Assembly: GCA_034003585.1 (NCBI GenBank)
Contig: JAVEYH010000001.1
Span: 1 to 64,000, forward strand
Source: JAPXSY01 sp034003585
GTDB lineage: Bacteria; Verrucomicrobiota; Kiritimatiellia; RFP12; UBA1067
Length of the DNA stretch: 64,000 nt
Reading direction: 5' to 3'
The notes beneath the pieces were generated by a model. The model saw only the letters and a program-made list of their open reading frames with translations, was not told the DNA's origin and ran no database searches. The translations under genes and the position numbers were made by a program. Every line of letters starts with the position of its first letter. Position 1 is the stretch's first letter. Positions 34,786 through 43,944 of this stretch are shown one piece after another.

Positions 34786-35622
34786 ATGCGGACAGTGTGT
34801 GTGTTGGGTGTGGTGGGCGCGCTGGTGTGCGGCGCGGGCGCGGCGGAGCGCGGGGGGTGGCGGCTGGTGTGGTCGGATGAGTTTGACCGGCCCGGGCTGC
34901 CGGACCCGGCCAAGTGGACGTATGAGAAGGGGTTTGTCCGCAACCGGGAGGCGCAGTTTTACACCGCGGCGCGCCGGGAGAACGCGCGGGTCGAGAACGG
35001 GTGCCTGAGGATCGAGGGCCGCAAGGAGACCTTCGCCAATCCCGGGCACAAGCCTGGATCCGCGGATTGGCGCGAGGCGGAAACGGCGGCCTACACGTCG
35101 GCCAGCCTGACTACCGAGGGGCGGTTCGCGATGACCTACGGGCGTGTGGAGGTGCGCGCGAAGCTGCCGCGCGGGCGCGGCATGTGGCCCGCGATCTGGA
35201 TGCTCGGAACCTCATTCCGATCCATCGGCTGGCCGCGTTGCGGCGAGATCGACATCATGGAGTTCGTGGGGCATGAGCCCGCCACGGTCCACGCCAACGC
35301 GCACTGGTTCGACGCGGCCGGAGGCAAGCGCGCCTCCTCGGGCGGCAAACTGCATGACCAGAAGCCGTCGGATGACTTCCACCTCTATGTGGTGGAGCGG
35401 TTCGCGGACCGCATGGATTTCTACTATGACGATACGCTCTATCACCGGTTCCCGCTCGACAAGGCGGGCGCCGGGGAGGACAACCCGTTCCGCAAACCGC
35501 ACTACCTGCTCATCAACCTGGCGATCGGTGGGGGGTGGGGCGGGCAGCAGGGGATCGATGACGCCATGCTGCCCCAGGCGTATGTGATCGATTACGTGCG
35601 CGTTTATGAGCGCGCTCTCTGA
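34786..35622 (+). CDS. Secreted GH16 beta-glucanase (laminarinase-like)
   Basis: This 278-residue protein has a signal peptide and the GH16 start WRLVWSDEFDRPGLPDPAKW. The catalytic motif GEIDIMEFVG gives nucleophile Glu154, Asp156 and acid/base Glu159. GMWPAIWMLG, THRFPLDK-type and LLINLAIGGGWGG segments are typical of family 16 endo-beta-1,3-glucanases. It follows the GH2-like gene on the same strand after 87 bp, so the two may form a polysaccharide-degrading unit. Its 3' end overlaps the convergent nuclease gene by 19 bp. Confidence 0.92.
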   Translation: MRTVCVLGVVGALVCGAGAAERGGWRLVWSDEFDRPGLPDPAKWTYEKGFVRNREAQFYTAARRENARVENGCLRIEGRKETFANPGHKPGSADWREAETAAYTSASLTTEGRFAMTYGRVEVRAKLPRGRGMWPAIWMLGTSFRSIGWPRCGEIDIMEFVGHEPATVHANAHWFDAAGGKRASSGGKLHDQKPSDDFHLYVVERFADRMDFYYDDTLYHRFPLDKAGAGEDNPFRKPHYLLINLAIGGGWGGQQGIDDAMLPQAYVIDYVRVYERAL

Positions 35623-36650
35623 CCGCGCTTTACGGGGTAGCGGCGGAAGCGTTCGCGCAGCAGTTGGAAGGTGCCGGCGATTCCCACGGGCCAGAGGCGC
35701 GTGGGCGTCGCGGCTTCGAGCGCGGTTTCGGCTTCGTCCGGCAGCTCGGAGAGGAAATCGAACCCGGTCAGCGCCTCCAGTTCGTCGATTGAGAGCAGCA
35801 GGGAACGGACCGGGGTGCGGCGCCGGACATGCTGCGGCATATACACCGCGAACGCGCGAAGCGGCCCGTCCCGCGGCTGGGCCACCACGATCTGATAAAA
35901 GGCGGCGGGCACATGGATGCCGGAGGGCAGCCGTTGCGCCGCGGGCGCTGGCACCGCGCCGGCCAGAACCCAGACCGGTCCGTACCGCGCGGGCCAGAGT
36001 TCCGCGATGCGGAACTCCAGATTGCCCCACGGCCCCTGGTTGAGGGAGGCGCGCTGCGGGCAGATGTTCGAGGTGAGGAAGGTCTGCGCCTGCGCGGCCG
36101 GCCCGTGACGCGTGGCGATCACGCGGTTGGGGACCATATGGCCGCGGTTGTATCCGCTGCGGGAGTACTCCCGGTGTTGGGGTGAACGCGGCGCCGCGGG
36201 GTCGGGTTTGAATCCGGAGGGCCGCGGCGGCAGCGGGTTCGCGCGCGCGGGGTCGGCCCGGTAGGCGACCCACACTGGGTGGCGCCACGCGGGCGAATAG
36301 CCGATCGTGAACCCGGTTTTGCCGAGCACGATCAGATCATCCGGCGCGGTGCAGGCGGGCAGGCGGCGCGGCGGACCCGCGCGGGTCAGCCGGTTGGTGT
36401 CCGCGGGTTGCGGCAGGACGGCCGCGGCGTCGCGGCCGGTCCAGCCGAGTCCGTCGGTGATATCGGCCGCGGCGTGGCCCACGCGGGTGAGCGCGCGGGC
36501 CGCGGCATCCGGAATGGTTTGCAGCAGGCGTTGCCGGCGGGGACGCGGCAGGTGGACGAGCGCGTCGGCCGCGAGCAGCGCCGCCAGCAGAAGCAGCGCG
36601 AGCCACGCCGCGAGGGAACGCGCGAAACCAAGGAGGCGGCGCGCCGCCAT
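35604..36650 (-). CDS. DNA/RNA non-specific endonuclease (beta-beta-alpha metal type), membrane anchored
   Basis: This 348-residue protein has an N-terminal membrane helix (about 12-32). The nuclease domain shows GYNRGHMVPN (catalytic His171; the common DRGH is NRGH here), SNICPQRASLNQGPWGNLE with the metal-binding Asn, and VLAGAVP. Family members degrade extracellular or periplasmic nucleic acid, or act as mitochondrial-type nucleases. It is the last gene of a three-gene minus-strand unit, 1 bp after the glycosyltransferase. Confidence 0.88.
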   Translation of the reverse strand: MAARRLLGFARSLAAWLALLLLAALLAADALVHLPRPRRQRLLQTIPDAAARALTRVGHAAADITDGLGWTGRDAAAVLPQPADTNRLTRAGPPRRLPACTAPDDLIVLGKTGFTIGYSPAWRHPVWVAYRADPARANPLPPRPSGFKPDPAAPRSPQHREYSRSGYNRGHMVPNRVIATRHGPAAQAQTFLTSNICPQRASLNQGPWGNLEFRIAELWPARYGPVWVLAGAVPAPAAQRLPSGIHVPAAFYQIVVAQPRDGPLRAFAVYMPQHVRRRTPVRSLLLSIDELEALTGFDFLSELPDEAETALEAATPTRLWPVGIAGTFQLLRERFRRYPVKRGQRARS

Positions 36651-36651
36651 C

Positions 36652-37824
36652 TCACTCCGCCTCCGACCGGGAGAGCGCGTAGGTATAGCAGCGCGCCAGG
36701 GCCGCGCGGAACGCCTCTGGCGTGCGGTTCTCGCGGCGGAGGGTCTCGGGGCCCTTGAGTCCGAGTTCCGTGCGGAGTCCGGGCGTGCGCAGCAGGCGAA
36801 TGAGTCCGTCCGCCAGCGCCTCCGGCGTGGCAGGGGTGATCACGGCGTTTTCCGGCGAGAGGATGGCGCGGTTGGCGGGGGTGTCGACCGCCACGATGGG
36901 CGTGCCGGAGAGGAGGTAGTCGAGGACTTTGATGGGTGCCGCGTTGCCGGCGCGCCGGGGCGAGACCAGCGCGTCCGAAACCGCGAGCAGCGCGGTCAGC
37001 TCGCCGGTGGCCAGCCGGCCGGGGAAGGTCACGGCATCGCGGATGCCCGCCCGGTCGAGGGCCTCGCGCATCCGCGCGATCTCCTCCGGGCAGCCGCCGA
37101 CGACCACGCAGCGCGTGCGGGGCAGTTCCGCCAGCAGGCGCGGGAGCGCGTTGAAAAAGAGGTCGAGTCCCTGAAAACGGGTGTAGGAGGCGACGCAGGT
37201 GACCAGGTCCTGATCGGTCACGGTCCGGTAGCGCGCTTTCGCCAGATTGCGGGCAGGCGCGGTCACCGCCTCGGTTGCGGCCGGGATGTCGGCGATCACG
37301 CACGCGCGGCTGCGGCAGCCCAGGTCCGCCAGCCGCGCGACCGCCGCCGCGTCATGGCCGATGACCGCATCCGCCTGCCGCAGCGCCTTGCGCTCCAGCC
37401 GCCGGTAGAGCGCGGCGGCAAGGCCGCGCGTGGGGCCCGGCGCGGGGTCGTCCCGCAGTTCCACGATGCAGGGGAGGCGCGTCAGGCGCGCCGCGGCCCA
37501 GGCGACGATGACGCCGCCGTCCGCCCCGTGGATCAGCGCATAACGCGTGTTTCCCGCAACCCAGAGGGCCTTGAGCAACGCGAGCAGGTCCAGCGCGAGG
37601 CGCAGAAGCGTGGGGTTTTCGGGCGCGCGCCGGCAGAACGGGAGGCGCGGCAGGGGCACGGCGGTGACGGCGGCGGAAACGGCAGGCGTTGGGCCTTCCG
37701 GCGGGGTGAGCAGGTCGACCTCATACCCCAGGGCAATTTGGGCTTCGAGCGTGTGGCGCGTCCGGTGGCTGGCGCCCTCCCAGGGGGAATAGGGCTTCGG
37801 GGAGATGAACAGGATGCGGGGCAT
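36652..37824 (-). CDS. Glycosyltransferase, GT4-like (GT-B fold)
   Basis: This 390-residue cytoplasmic protein starts MPRILFISPKPYSPWEGASHRTRH. It has the C-terminal GT-B nucleotide-sugar domain with VTCVASYTRFQGLDLFFNALPRLL, VVVGGCPEEIARM and a GT4-like GNAAPIKVLDYLLSGTPIVAVDTPANR loop. Typical roles are in capsule, exopolysaccharide or glycoprotein synthesis; donor and acceptor are unknown. No other polysaccharide genes are adjacent. Confidence 0.87.
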   Translation of the reverse strand: MPRILFISPKPYSPWEGASHRTRHTLEAQIALGYEVDLLTPPEGPTPAVSAAVTAVPLPRLPFCRRAPENPTLLRLALDLLALLKALWVAGNTRYALIHGADGGVIVAWAAARLTRLPCIVELRDDPAPGPTRGLAAALYRRLERKALRQADAVIGHDAAAVARLADLGCRSRACVIADIPAATEAVTAPARNLAKARYRTVTDQDLVTCVASYTRFQGLDLFFNALPRLLAELPRTRCVVVGGCPEEIARMREALDRAGIRDAVTFPGRLATGELTALLAVSDALVSPRRAGNAAPIKVLDYLLSGTPIVAVDTPANRAILSPENAVITPATPEALADGLIRLLRTPGLRTELGLKGPETLRRENRTPEAFRAALARCYTYALSRSEAE

Positions 37825-37831
37825 GGGACGG

Positions 37832-38089
37832 TCACCAACTGTCCGGCAGTTCGATGCGGATCGTCCGGCTCTTCATGGCCTCCGCCTGCGCGGGAGTGGG
37901 GCCGGCCGTATTTTCGAGGGGGCCGCCCCAGAGGGTCCCGGGCGTGGAGACGTACGGCACCGTGAGGGTCACGCCGCAGGCCGGGCACTCGGTTTCACGG
38001 CCCGCAAGATCCGCCGGCGCCTCGATCTCCTGATTGCACGCCTCACAAATGAATGAAATGAAGGTGGTTTCTTCAAGCCGCTCGTCCAT
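37832..38089 (-). CDS. Small zinc-ribbon protein
   Basis: This 85-residue protein has two CxxC pairs, FICEACNQEIEAP and TECPACGVTLTVP, forming a zinc ribbon. A Pro-rich stretch and the tail SRTIRIELPDSW follow. GGGAGGGAG precedes the ATG at 38089. Such proteins are common in the PVC group, often as short unnamed modules. It is 7 bp upstream of the glycosyltransferase gene. Confidence 0.75.
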   Translation of the reverse strand: MDERLEETTFISFICEACNQEIEAPADLAGRETECPACGVTLTVPYVSTPGTLWGGPLENTAGPTPAQAEAMKSRTIRIELPDSW

Positions 38090-38167
38090 ACTCCCTCCCG
38101 CAAATGGTGAGAGCATGATAATACGCCGGGCAGGGTAAGGCGAGTCCATATTTCGTGAAAACAGGAA

Positions 38168-38242
38168 TTGCGGAAAGCGGAATAACCTGTCATAGTAACC
38201 GCGTTGTTGCGAACGTGTTCCGCACGGTGTAACCGTGTGCGG
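38168..38242 (+). promoter_or_regulatory. candidate promoter and 5' hairpin of the PAS-protein gene
   Basis: TTGCGG (38168-38173), a 17-bp spacer and CATAGT (38191-38196) form a weak promoter. CCGCACGGT and ACCGTGTGCGG (38220-38242) form a hairpin just before the ribosome-binding site GGAAAGGGG. Confidence 0.4.
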
Positions 38243-38267
38243 CAGGTGCTGGAAAGGGGTGGGACAC

Positions 38268-38987
38268 ATGACATCCGTTTGCGCGATGCGGGATCACAAA
38301 TCACTTTACCGCCAACTCATTACCGGCATGTATGACGCATTGCTGGTCACGGATCCGAACGGGCATGTGATCGAGCTCAATCCGCGCGCGACCGAGTATT
38401 TCCAAGTCAAGCCGGAGGAGGTTTGGGACAAGCCGGTGGCTCTGCTCATTCCCGGCGTCACCCCGCAGATGGTCGGGCGGATCCGCAAAGGGATCGATGA
38501 GGCGCGCCACATCATGCTCGACGCCAAGTGCCAGCGTCAGGACGGAACCGTGTTCGCGGCGGAAGTGACCATCAGCGTGATGGATCTGATCAACAACGGC
38601 GATCTGGTGTTTACGGTCCGCAACACGGAGCGCCGGCGCAAGCAGTGGCAGACCCTGCGCAGCATGGCGAATGCGTTCGAGAACGCGCAGAGCGCGTGTT
38701 TTGTGTGTGATCGGGAGCGGCTGTTCCGGTGTGTCAACCGGGCCTTTCTGGAGATGTTCGATCTGCGGGAGGAGAGCGAGGCGTTGGGACGGCCGTTCGA
38801 TGCCCTGATGCCGGATGAGCCGCTGCCGGAGCTTTTCGACCGCGCGTTGAACGGCGAACCGGTGACCTGCCGGGTGGTGGCGGACGCGGAGGAGAACGGG
38901 CGGATCGATCTGGAGGTTCAGATGGGCCCGGATCGCTGGGGACGGGATACGGTGGCAGGGGTGGTGGGTTCGCTTCTGCAGGTGTGA
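38268..38987 (+). CDS. Stand-alone double PAS-domain protein
   Basis: This 239-residue protein has two PAS domains and no output domain. PAS1 covers about 12-125 (GMYDALLVTDPNGHVIELNPRATEYF, with a PAC-like TISVMDLINNGDLVFTVRNTE). PAS2 covers about 130-239 (FENAQSACFVCDRERLFRCVNRAFLEMF). There is no histidine kinase, GGDEF or sigma-54 part, so it may act as a sensor partner for another protein. GGAAAGGGGTGGG precedes the ATG. Confidence 0.8.
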   Translation: MTSVCAMRDHKSLYRQLITGMYDALLVTDPNGHVIELNPRATEYFQVKPEEVWDKPVALLIPGVTPQMVGRIRKGIDEARHIMLDAKCQRQDGTVFAAEVTISVMDLINNGDLVFTVRNTERRRKQWQTLRSMANAFENAQSACFVCDRERLFRCVNRAFLEMFDLREESEALGRPFDALMPDEPLPELFDRALNGEPVTCRVVADAEENGRIDLEVQMGPDRWGRDTVAGVVGSLLQV

Positions 38988-39017
38988 ACGGGCGCGGAAG
39001 CGGAAAGAGCGGGTGTT

Positions 39018-39887
39018 ATGAGCCGGGCGGATGTGTTGTCGTTTGTGGTGTCCAAAATCGAGTCGGGCCAATCGATCCAGGTTTTTCTCGCCGGGAAGCT
39101 TTCGCGCTCCCGACGGGCGGTGAAAGCCCTGCTGGACGAGCGCGTGGTGTGGGTGAACCGGCGCTGTGTGTGGATGGCCCACCATGCGCTGCACCAGGGC
39201 GATACGGTGGAGCTGCCGGCCGCGACGCTGCGCAAGGGCGCGCGGGACGCGGGGCCGGTCGCGGTGCCGAGAATCCGCCTGCTGGTCGAGGATGCGGAGT
39301 ACGCGGTGGCGGACAAGCCCTCCGGTCTGCTGACGGTCGGCGCGGGAAGCGTGGAGGAGCGGCTGCGCGCGCAGACGGGGATCGCGGAGCTGAAGGCGGT
39401 CCACCGGCTCGACCGGGACACCACCGGCTGTCTGCTGTGCGCCAAGACGCCGGAGGCCTTCGATGCCGCGGTGGCGCTGTTCAAGACGCGGCGGGTGACC
39501 AAGCAATACCAGACCATCGTTTCCGGGCGCTACGAACGGAATGCCTCGACCGTGGACCAGGAACTGGACGGCGAGCGCGCGGTCAGCCACATCCAGCGGA
39601 TCATGCTCTCCCGCGACGCGAGTTTCCTGAAGGTGCGGATCGAAACGGGGCGCACCCACCAGATCCGGCGGCATCTGGCCGCGATCCGTCATCCCGTGCT
39701 GGGCGACCGCGAGCACGGGGTGAAGGTCGCGCGGGATCCGCGTCTGCTGACCGTGCCGCGCCTGATGCTCCACGCATCGGGGCTTGAGTTGCCGCACCCG
39801 GTGCGGCCGGGCGAGACCCTGCGGGCGCACAGCCCGCTGCCCGCCGATTTCCGGCGCTGCCTGAAGCTCTTCGACATGGGGAAGTGA
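39018..39887 (+). CDS. RluA-family RNA pseudouridine synthase
   Basis: This enzyme converts uridine to pseudouridine in rRNA or tRNA. The 289-residue protein has an N-terminal S4-like RNA-binding domain (SIQVFLAGKLSRSRRAVKALLDERVVWVN), the catalytic motif HRLDRDTTGCLL (Asp132) and KQYQTIVSG. The block GRTHQIRRHLAAIRHPVLGD completes the RluA/RluD pattern. The target site cannot be named. Confidence 0.92.
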   Translation: MSRADVLSFVVSKIESGQSIQVFLAGKLSRSRRAVKALLDERVVWVNRRCVWMAHHALHQGDTVELPAATLRKGARDAGPVAVPRIRLLVEDAEYAVADKPSGLLTVGAGSVEERLRAQTGIAELKAVHRLDRDTTGCLLCAKTPEAFDAAVALFKTRRVTKQYQTIVSGRYERNASTVDQELDGERAVSHIQRIMLSRDASFLKVRIETGRTHQIRRHLAAIRHPVLGDREHGVKVARDPRLLTVPRLMLHASGLELPHPVRPGETLRAHSPLPADFRRCLKLFDMGK

Positions 39888-39911
39888 GGCCGGATTTCCG
39901 GTTCGGCGCGC

Positions 39912-42692
39912 ATGCTGAGCTTCCGCACAGTTTGGGTCACGCGACACCCCGGCCGGCCGCCGGCCTTCGATCTCTTTCCCGCCGCGGACCGGCGCGACGG
40001 CGGGGAGACGGTGTACGTCACGCAGGATCCGGCCGCGTTTGAGGGGGTGCTGCCGCAGGAGGGGGCGTGGGCGGCCGATGTGCTGGTTTTGCACGCGTTC
40101 GCCTTTCCGGACACGCTCGCAGAGCAGGCGGCCGCGCGGATGCGCCAGGGACCGCACACCGGCGCGGCGATCGGGGCGCTGTGGCAGGCCGTGGCGGGGC
40201 GCCTGAACGCGATGCCCCTGTGGGCGCTGGAGACGATCGAGGGGATCCTGCGCGATCTCGATGAGCGCGGGTTGGCGCGCGTCTTCGGCCACTTCGCGGC
40301 TTGTGTCCGTCACGCCGGCGCGGGATGCGGGCCCTGGATCGAGACTTTCGCCCCGGAGGCGCGCCGGGGCGAGCGCCGCACCCTGCCGGCGCATGCCGAC
40401 TGCTCGCCGCTGGAGGTCGCGGACATGGCGGCGCACCTGCTTCCCGGCGGCGCGTTCGCGCGCCTCATGCCCGGCTATGAGCCGCGCGCGGGACAGGTCG
40501 AGATGTTGCGCGCGGTCACGCGCGCCTTCAACGAGGGGCGCCACCTGCTGGTCGAGGCCGGCACGGGTGTCGGGAAAAGCCTGGCGTATCTGATTCCGGC
40601 CGCAGCCTGGGCGCTGCTCAACGATGTGCCGGTGGTGGTCAGCACCAACACGCGGAATCTGCAGGCCCAACTGGTCGAGAAAGACTTGCCGCGGGTCCGC
40701 GAGGCGGTCTGCCCCGGCGGGCGCGCCGCCCTGCGCGTGGCGGTGGTCAAGGGGCGGTCAAATTACTTCTGTCTGCGGCGGCTCGCGATCCTGCTGGAGC
40801 AGAGCCAGTATGAACTCGAGCGTCCCGAATTGCGCCATTTCGCGCACGCGCTCGCCTGGGCCGCGCAGACGCCGGACGGCGATCTCGACACCTTTGCGGG
40901 TTCGGGACGCGCCGATGCCGGGTTCCTCGCGAAACTGGCCTCCACCGCCGAGGAGTGTCCGGGCCGCGCCTGCCGCTACAGCCGTCGCTGTTTTCTGCAG
41001 AAGGCCCGCGCGCGCGCCGCGGCGGCGCATGTGGTGATCGCGAATCACGCGCTGGTGTTCGCGGAATCGCAGGCGCCCGGCACCGCCCTGCCCCCGCATG
41101 CCCAGATCGTGTTTGACGAGGCCCACAACCTGGAGGAGGCCGCGACGCGCCACCTCTCCACGGAGATCACGCAAACGCGCCTCAGCCAAATGCTGCGCCG
41201 GCTGAGCCGGGGCCGGGGCCGGCGGGCCGGGGGCGTGCTGGAGGTGCTGCGCAACCATCTGGAGAAAGGCGCGGTGACCGCGGACCCGGAATGCGCCCAA
41301 GCGCTGCGGCGACAAATCCGGGAGATCCGCAGCGCGCTCGATGAGGTCCAGACCGCGGCCCGGCGGCTGTTCGAGTCGCTCTACGGCCTGATCCAGCCGG
41401 AACACGGTCCGGTGCGTTTCCGTTGCGTGCCCTCCGGCGGGCCCGCTGCGGCGGCTTGGCCGGCGGCCGATCCGGACCTCGCGGCGGGAAATTCCGCAAA
41501 GCCCGCATGCGGCGTCGCGTTTCCCTCCGGCTTCCGCCGCGAGATTTTCCGCGACAAGCGGTTCGCGCCCTGTCCGGACACATGGGATGAGGGCGGTGTC
41601 CAAACGCACCGTATCGGATTGAAGCGCGCGATCGCCGAAGCCTCCGGTCTGCTGCTGGCCCTGGGGGAGGCGTTGCGGCAGGCGGCGGAGGGCGAACTCG
41701 CACTGTATGACGATCAGGCGGCGAACGTCGAAGGCGCGGCGGCGTCGCTCCGGACCTATGCGACTGATCTGGATTTCGTTCTGGCCGCGAATGACGCGGA
41801 ACACGTCTTTTGGGCCGAACCGCCGAGCCGCAGCGCGGGGACCGCCCATCTCTACGCCGCGCCGCTCCGCATCGGCGAGGCGCTGGCTGAGATGCTCTAC
41901 CGCCGGAAGGCCACCGTGGTGTTCTGTTCGGCCACGCTGCGCGTGGGAAGTTCGTTCGGGTACATCAGCCGACGCTTGGGGATCGACCGGCTCGAGCCCG
42001 ATCGGCTCCTGACCTGTGTGGCGGCGAGCCCGTTCGATTACCTGACGCAGTGCGCGGCGCTGGCGCCGTTTTTCCTGCCCGAACCCACGGGGCTCGCGGG
42101 CGGCGCCTATGCCGAGCAGCTCAGCGGTCTGATGCTGGACGTGTTCACGCGGACGCGCGGGCGGGCGATGGGTCTGTTCACCAGCTATGAGATGATGAAC
42201 CGGGTCGCGCGGCTGCTGGAGGAGCCGCTGCAGGAGGCCGGCATCCGGCTGCTGGTGCACGGCGCCAACGGGTCGCGCGATCAGATCACGCGGATCTTCC
42301 GCGCCGGCGGAGGGTGCGTCCTGCTCGGCACGCATTCGTTCTGGGAGGGAGTCGATGTGGCGGGGGAGGCGCTGAGCTGCGTGGTCATGGCGCGGCTGCC
42401 CTTCGCGGCCGTCAACGACCCGATCGTCGAAGCGCGCTGCGAACAGATCGAAGATGCGGGGGGCAGCGCCTTCCGCGAGTTCTCGCTGCCGCAGGCCGTG
42501 ATCCGCTTCCGGCAGGGTTTCGGCCGCCTGATCCGCACCCGGGCGGACCGGGGCGTGGTCATCATCGCGGATCCGCGTGTGGTGACCAAGCCGTATGGCG
42601 CCACGTTCCGCAAGAGCCTGCCGTGCCCGGTGCTGCGCGTCGAAACCCGCGAGGAGCTGTTGCGGCGCGTGGACGCGCTGTTCGCGGATTGA
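39912..42692 (+). CDS. DinG/XPD-type Fe-S DNA helicase
   Basis: This 926-residue ATP-dependent helicase has Walker A GTGVGKS (217-223), the Q-like YEPRAGQVEML and DEAH box VFDEAHNLEEAA. Cysteines for a 4Fe-4S cluster lie in NYFCLRRL, EECPGRACRYSRRCF. The C-terminal motifs are GLFTSYEMMNRVA, GSRDQITRIF, FWEGVDVAGEAL and QGFGRLIRTRADRG. About 185 N-terminal residues precede the helicase core and do not show DnaQ exonuclease motifs, so their role is unknown. It starts 24 bp after the pseudouridine synthase. Confidence 0.92.
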   Translation: MLSFRTVWVTRHPGRPPAFDLFPAADRRDGGETVYVTQDPAAFEGVLPQEGAWAADVLVLHAFAFPDTLAEQAAARMRQGPHTGAAIGALWQAVAGRLNAMPLWALETIEGILRDLDERGLARVFGHFAACVRHAGAGCGPWIETFAPEARRGERRTLPAHADCSPLEVADMAAHLLPGGAFARLMPGYEPRAGQVEMLRAVTRAFNEGRHLLVEAGTGVGKSLAYLIPAAAWALLNDVPVVVSTNTRNLQAQLVEKDLPRVREAVCPGGRAALRVAVVKGRSNYFCLRRLAILLEQSQYELERPELRHFAHALAWAAQTPDGDLDTFAGSGRADAGFLAKLASTAEECPGRACRYSRRCFLQKARARAAAAHVVIANHALVFAESQAPGTALPPHAQIVFDEAHNLEEAATRHLSTEITQTRLSQMLRRLSRGRGRRAGGVLEVLRNHLEKGAVTADPECAQALRRQIREIRSALDEVQTAARRLFESLYGLIQPEHGPVRFRCVPSGGPAAAAWPAADPDLAAGNSAKPACGVAFPSGFRREIFRDKRFAPCPDTWDEGGVQTHRIGLKRAIAEASGLLLALGEALRQAAEGELALYDDQAANVEGAAASLRTYATDLDFVLAANDAEHVFWAEPPSRSAGTAHLYAAPLRIGEALAEMLYRRKATVVFCSATLRVGSSFGYISRRLGIDRLEPDRLLTCVAASPFDYLTQCAALAPFFLPEPTGLAGGAYAEQLSGLMLDVFTRTRGRAMGLFTSYEMMNRVARLLEEPLQEAGIRLLVHGANGSRDQITRIFRAGGGCVLLGTHSFWEGVDVAGEALSCVVMARLPFAAVNDPIVEARCEQIEDAGGSAFREFSLPQAVIRFRQGFGRLIRTRADRGVVIIADPRVVTKPYGATFRKSLPCPVLRVETREELLRRVDALFAD

Positions 42693-42794
42693 GCGGCGGT
42701 TACGGAGCCGGAACGGTCGCGGCGGGTTGGGCAGCGAGGCGTGCGCCGCCTTCAGGTCCAGCGACAGCACCCATCGTGTCTGGCGGGAAGGTCG

Positions 42795-42819
42795 CGCGCC
42801 TCAATGGCAATGAGGCGCG
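42795..42819. terminator. hairpin between the helicase and DUF1080 genes
   Basis: CGCGCCTCA (42795-42803) and TGAGGCGCG (42811-42819) make a perfect 9-bp stem with a 7-nt loop between convergent genes. No T-run; possible bidirectional terminator. The rest of 42693-42869 shows nothing. Confidence 0.5.
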
Positions 42820-42869
42820 GAACGGCGCACGCGAGAAAAAGCACGCTGGCGAACGCGGGAAGAAAGGCC

Positions 42870-43652
42870 TTACGGCTTCAGCACCTTGATCTCGACTTTG
42901 CGGAAGTCGACGGGATGGCTCTCCGACTGGAGCGAGATCGTCCCGCCCTCGATCAGGAGCTTGCCGCCGTTCGCCTCGATCAGGCGCTTGGCCGTGCCGT
43001 CTTTGGGGTCGTACTGCGGTTTGTCATACTGCAGGACCGTCTCGCCCCCGATGCGGTGGATGATGGTGTCGCTGCCGCGCGCCTCGATCTCAACCGTCAC
43101 CCACTGGTCGCCGTGATACGTCTTGGATTTGGCGCTGAGCCCGTGGGGCGTGTAGAGTTTGCCGTCCTTTTCGACGTTCGTGCCGGGGGTGCAGAGGTTG
43201 GCGGTGGTACGGTTGCCGCTGCCCAGGCCGCCCAGGAACTGGACCTCGATCGACACGGGGAACGACTGGTTCACGCCCATGCTCTCCGGCGTCTGTCCGT
43301 GGATCATCGCGCCGCTGTTGCGTTTGGCCCACCCGGCGCCGTCCGGCAACTGCTCCCCCACAAACCGGTATTCGATGCGCAGGATGTAGTGGGAGAACGG
43401 GGCTTTATAAAAAAGGTGTCCGAAACGGTTTTGGAACGCGCCGCCGTACCCGTCGTAGCGCACCTTGATCATGCCGTCCTCCACGCGGAAGGTGTTGGCG
43501 AAATTCTCGCCTGCGGGATACCCCTTGATTTTCGGGATCCAGCCGTCCAGGTCTTTGCCGTTGAACAACGGGGTCCAGCCCTCCTCCGCCGCAAGGCAGC
43601 AGGCCGCCGAAAGGATTCCCGCGCACAGGACATGTCGTGTGATGCTCATCAT
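42870..43652 (-). CDS. Secreted DUF1080-family protein (3-keto-glycoside hydrolase-like)
   Basis: This 260-residue protein has a signal peptide (MMSITRHVLCAGILSAACCLAAEEG) and the DUF1080 hallmarks GWTPLFNGKDLDGW, SHYILRIEYRF, NSGAMIHGQ and the final jelly-roll strands (GTISLQSESHPVDFRKVEI). This fold includes 3-keto-disaccharide hydrolases and carbohydrate-binding members. The ATG at 43652 is 7 nt after GGGAGG. The 292-bp region up to the glycyl-tRNA synthetase holds imperfect repeats of GATCGGCATCGGTATCG-like sequence but no clear promoter. Confidence 0.9.
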   Translation of the reverse strand: MMSITRHVLCAGILSAACCLAAEEGWTPLFNGKDLDGWIPKIKGYPAGENFANTFRVEDGMIKVRYDGYGGAFQNRFGHLFYKAPFSHYILRIEYRFVGEQLPDGAGWAKRNSGAMIHGQTPESMGVNQSFPVSIEVQFLGGLGSGNRTTANLCTPGTNVEKDGKLYTPHGLSAKSKTYHGDQWVTVEIEARGSDTIIHRIGGETVLQYDKPQYDPKDGTAKRLIEANGGKLLIEGGTISLQSESHPVDFRKVEIKVLKP

Positions 43653-43944
43653 GTGATTGCCTCCCAAGGTGTACGTTTTGATTGAAGACAGTGTCGCAAA
43701 ACGCCACCGGTCTGGCAAGCGGGCAGAAAGGGCGGGGATCCGTTTCGCGGAAACGGAACACCCGGCGTCGGGATCGGCATCGGTATCGTCAAACAAAAGG
43801 GTTCCCGGCCCCGATTCCGATACCCGTTTTTGTTTTGCTTCCGGTAATCATGAGAACATTTCCCTTGCCGACCGGGGCGGTTTTGGGCGAAGATGCCGGC
43901 CTCATAAGCGCATGATTGTGCGACCACGCAAGTGAAGGATGGGT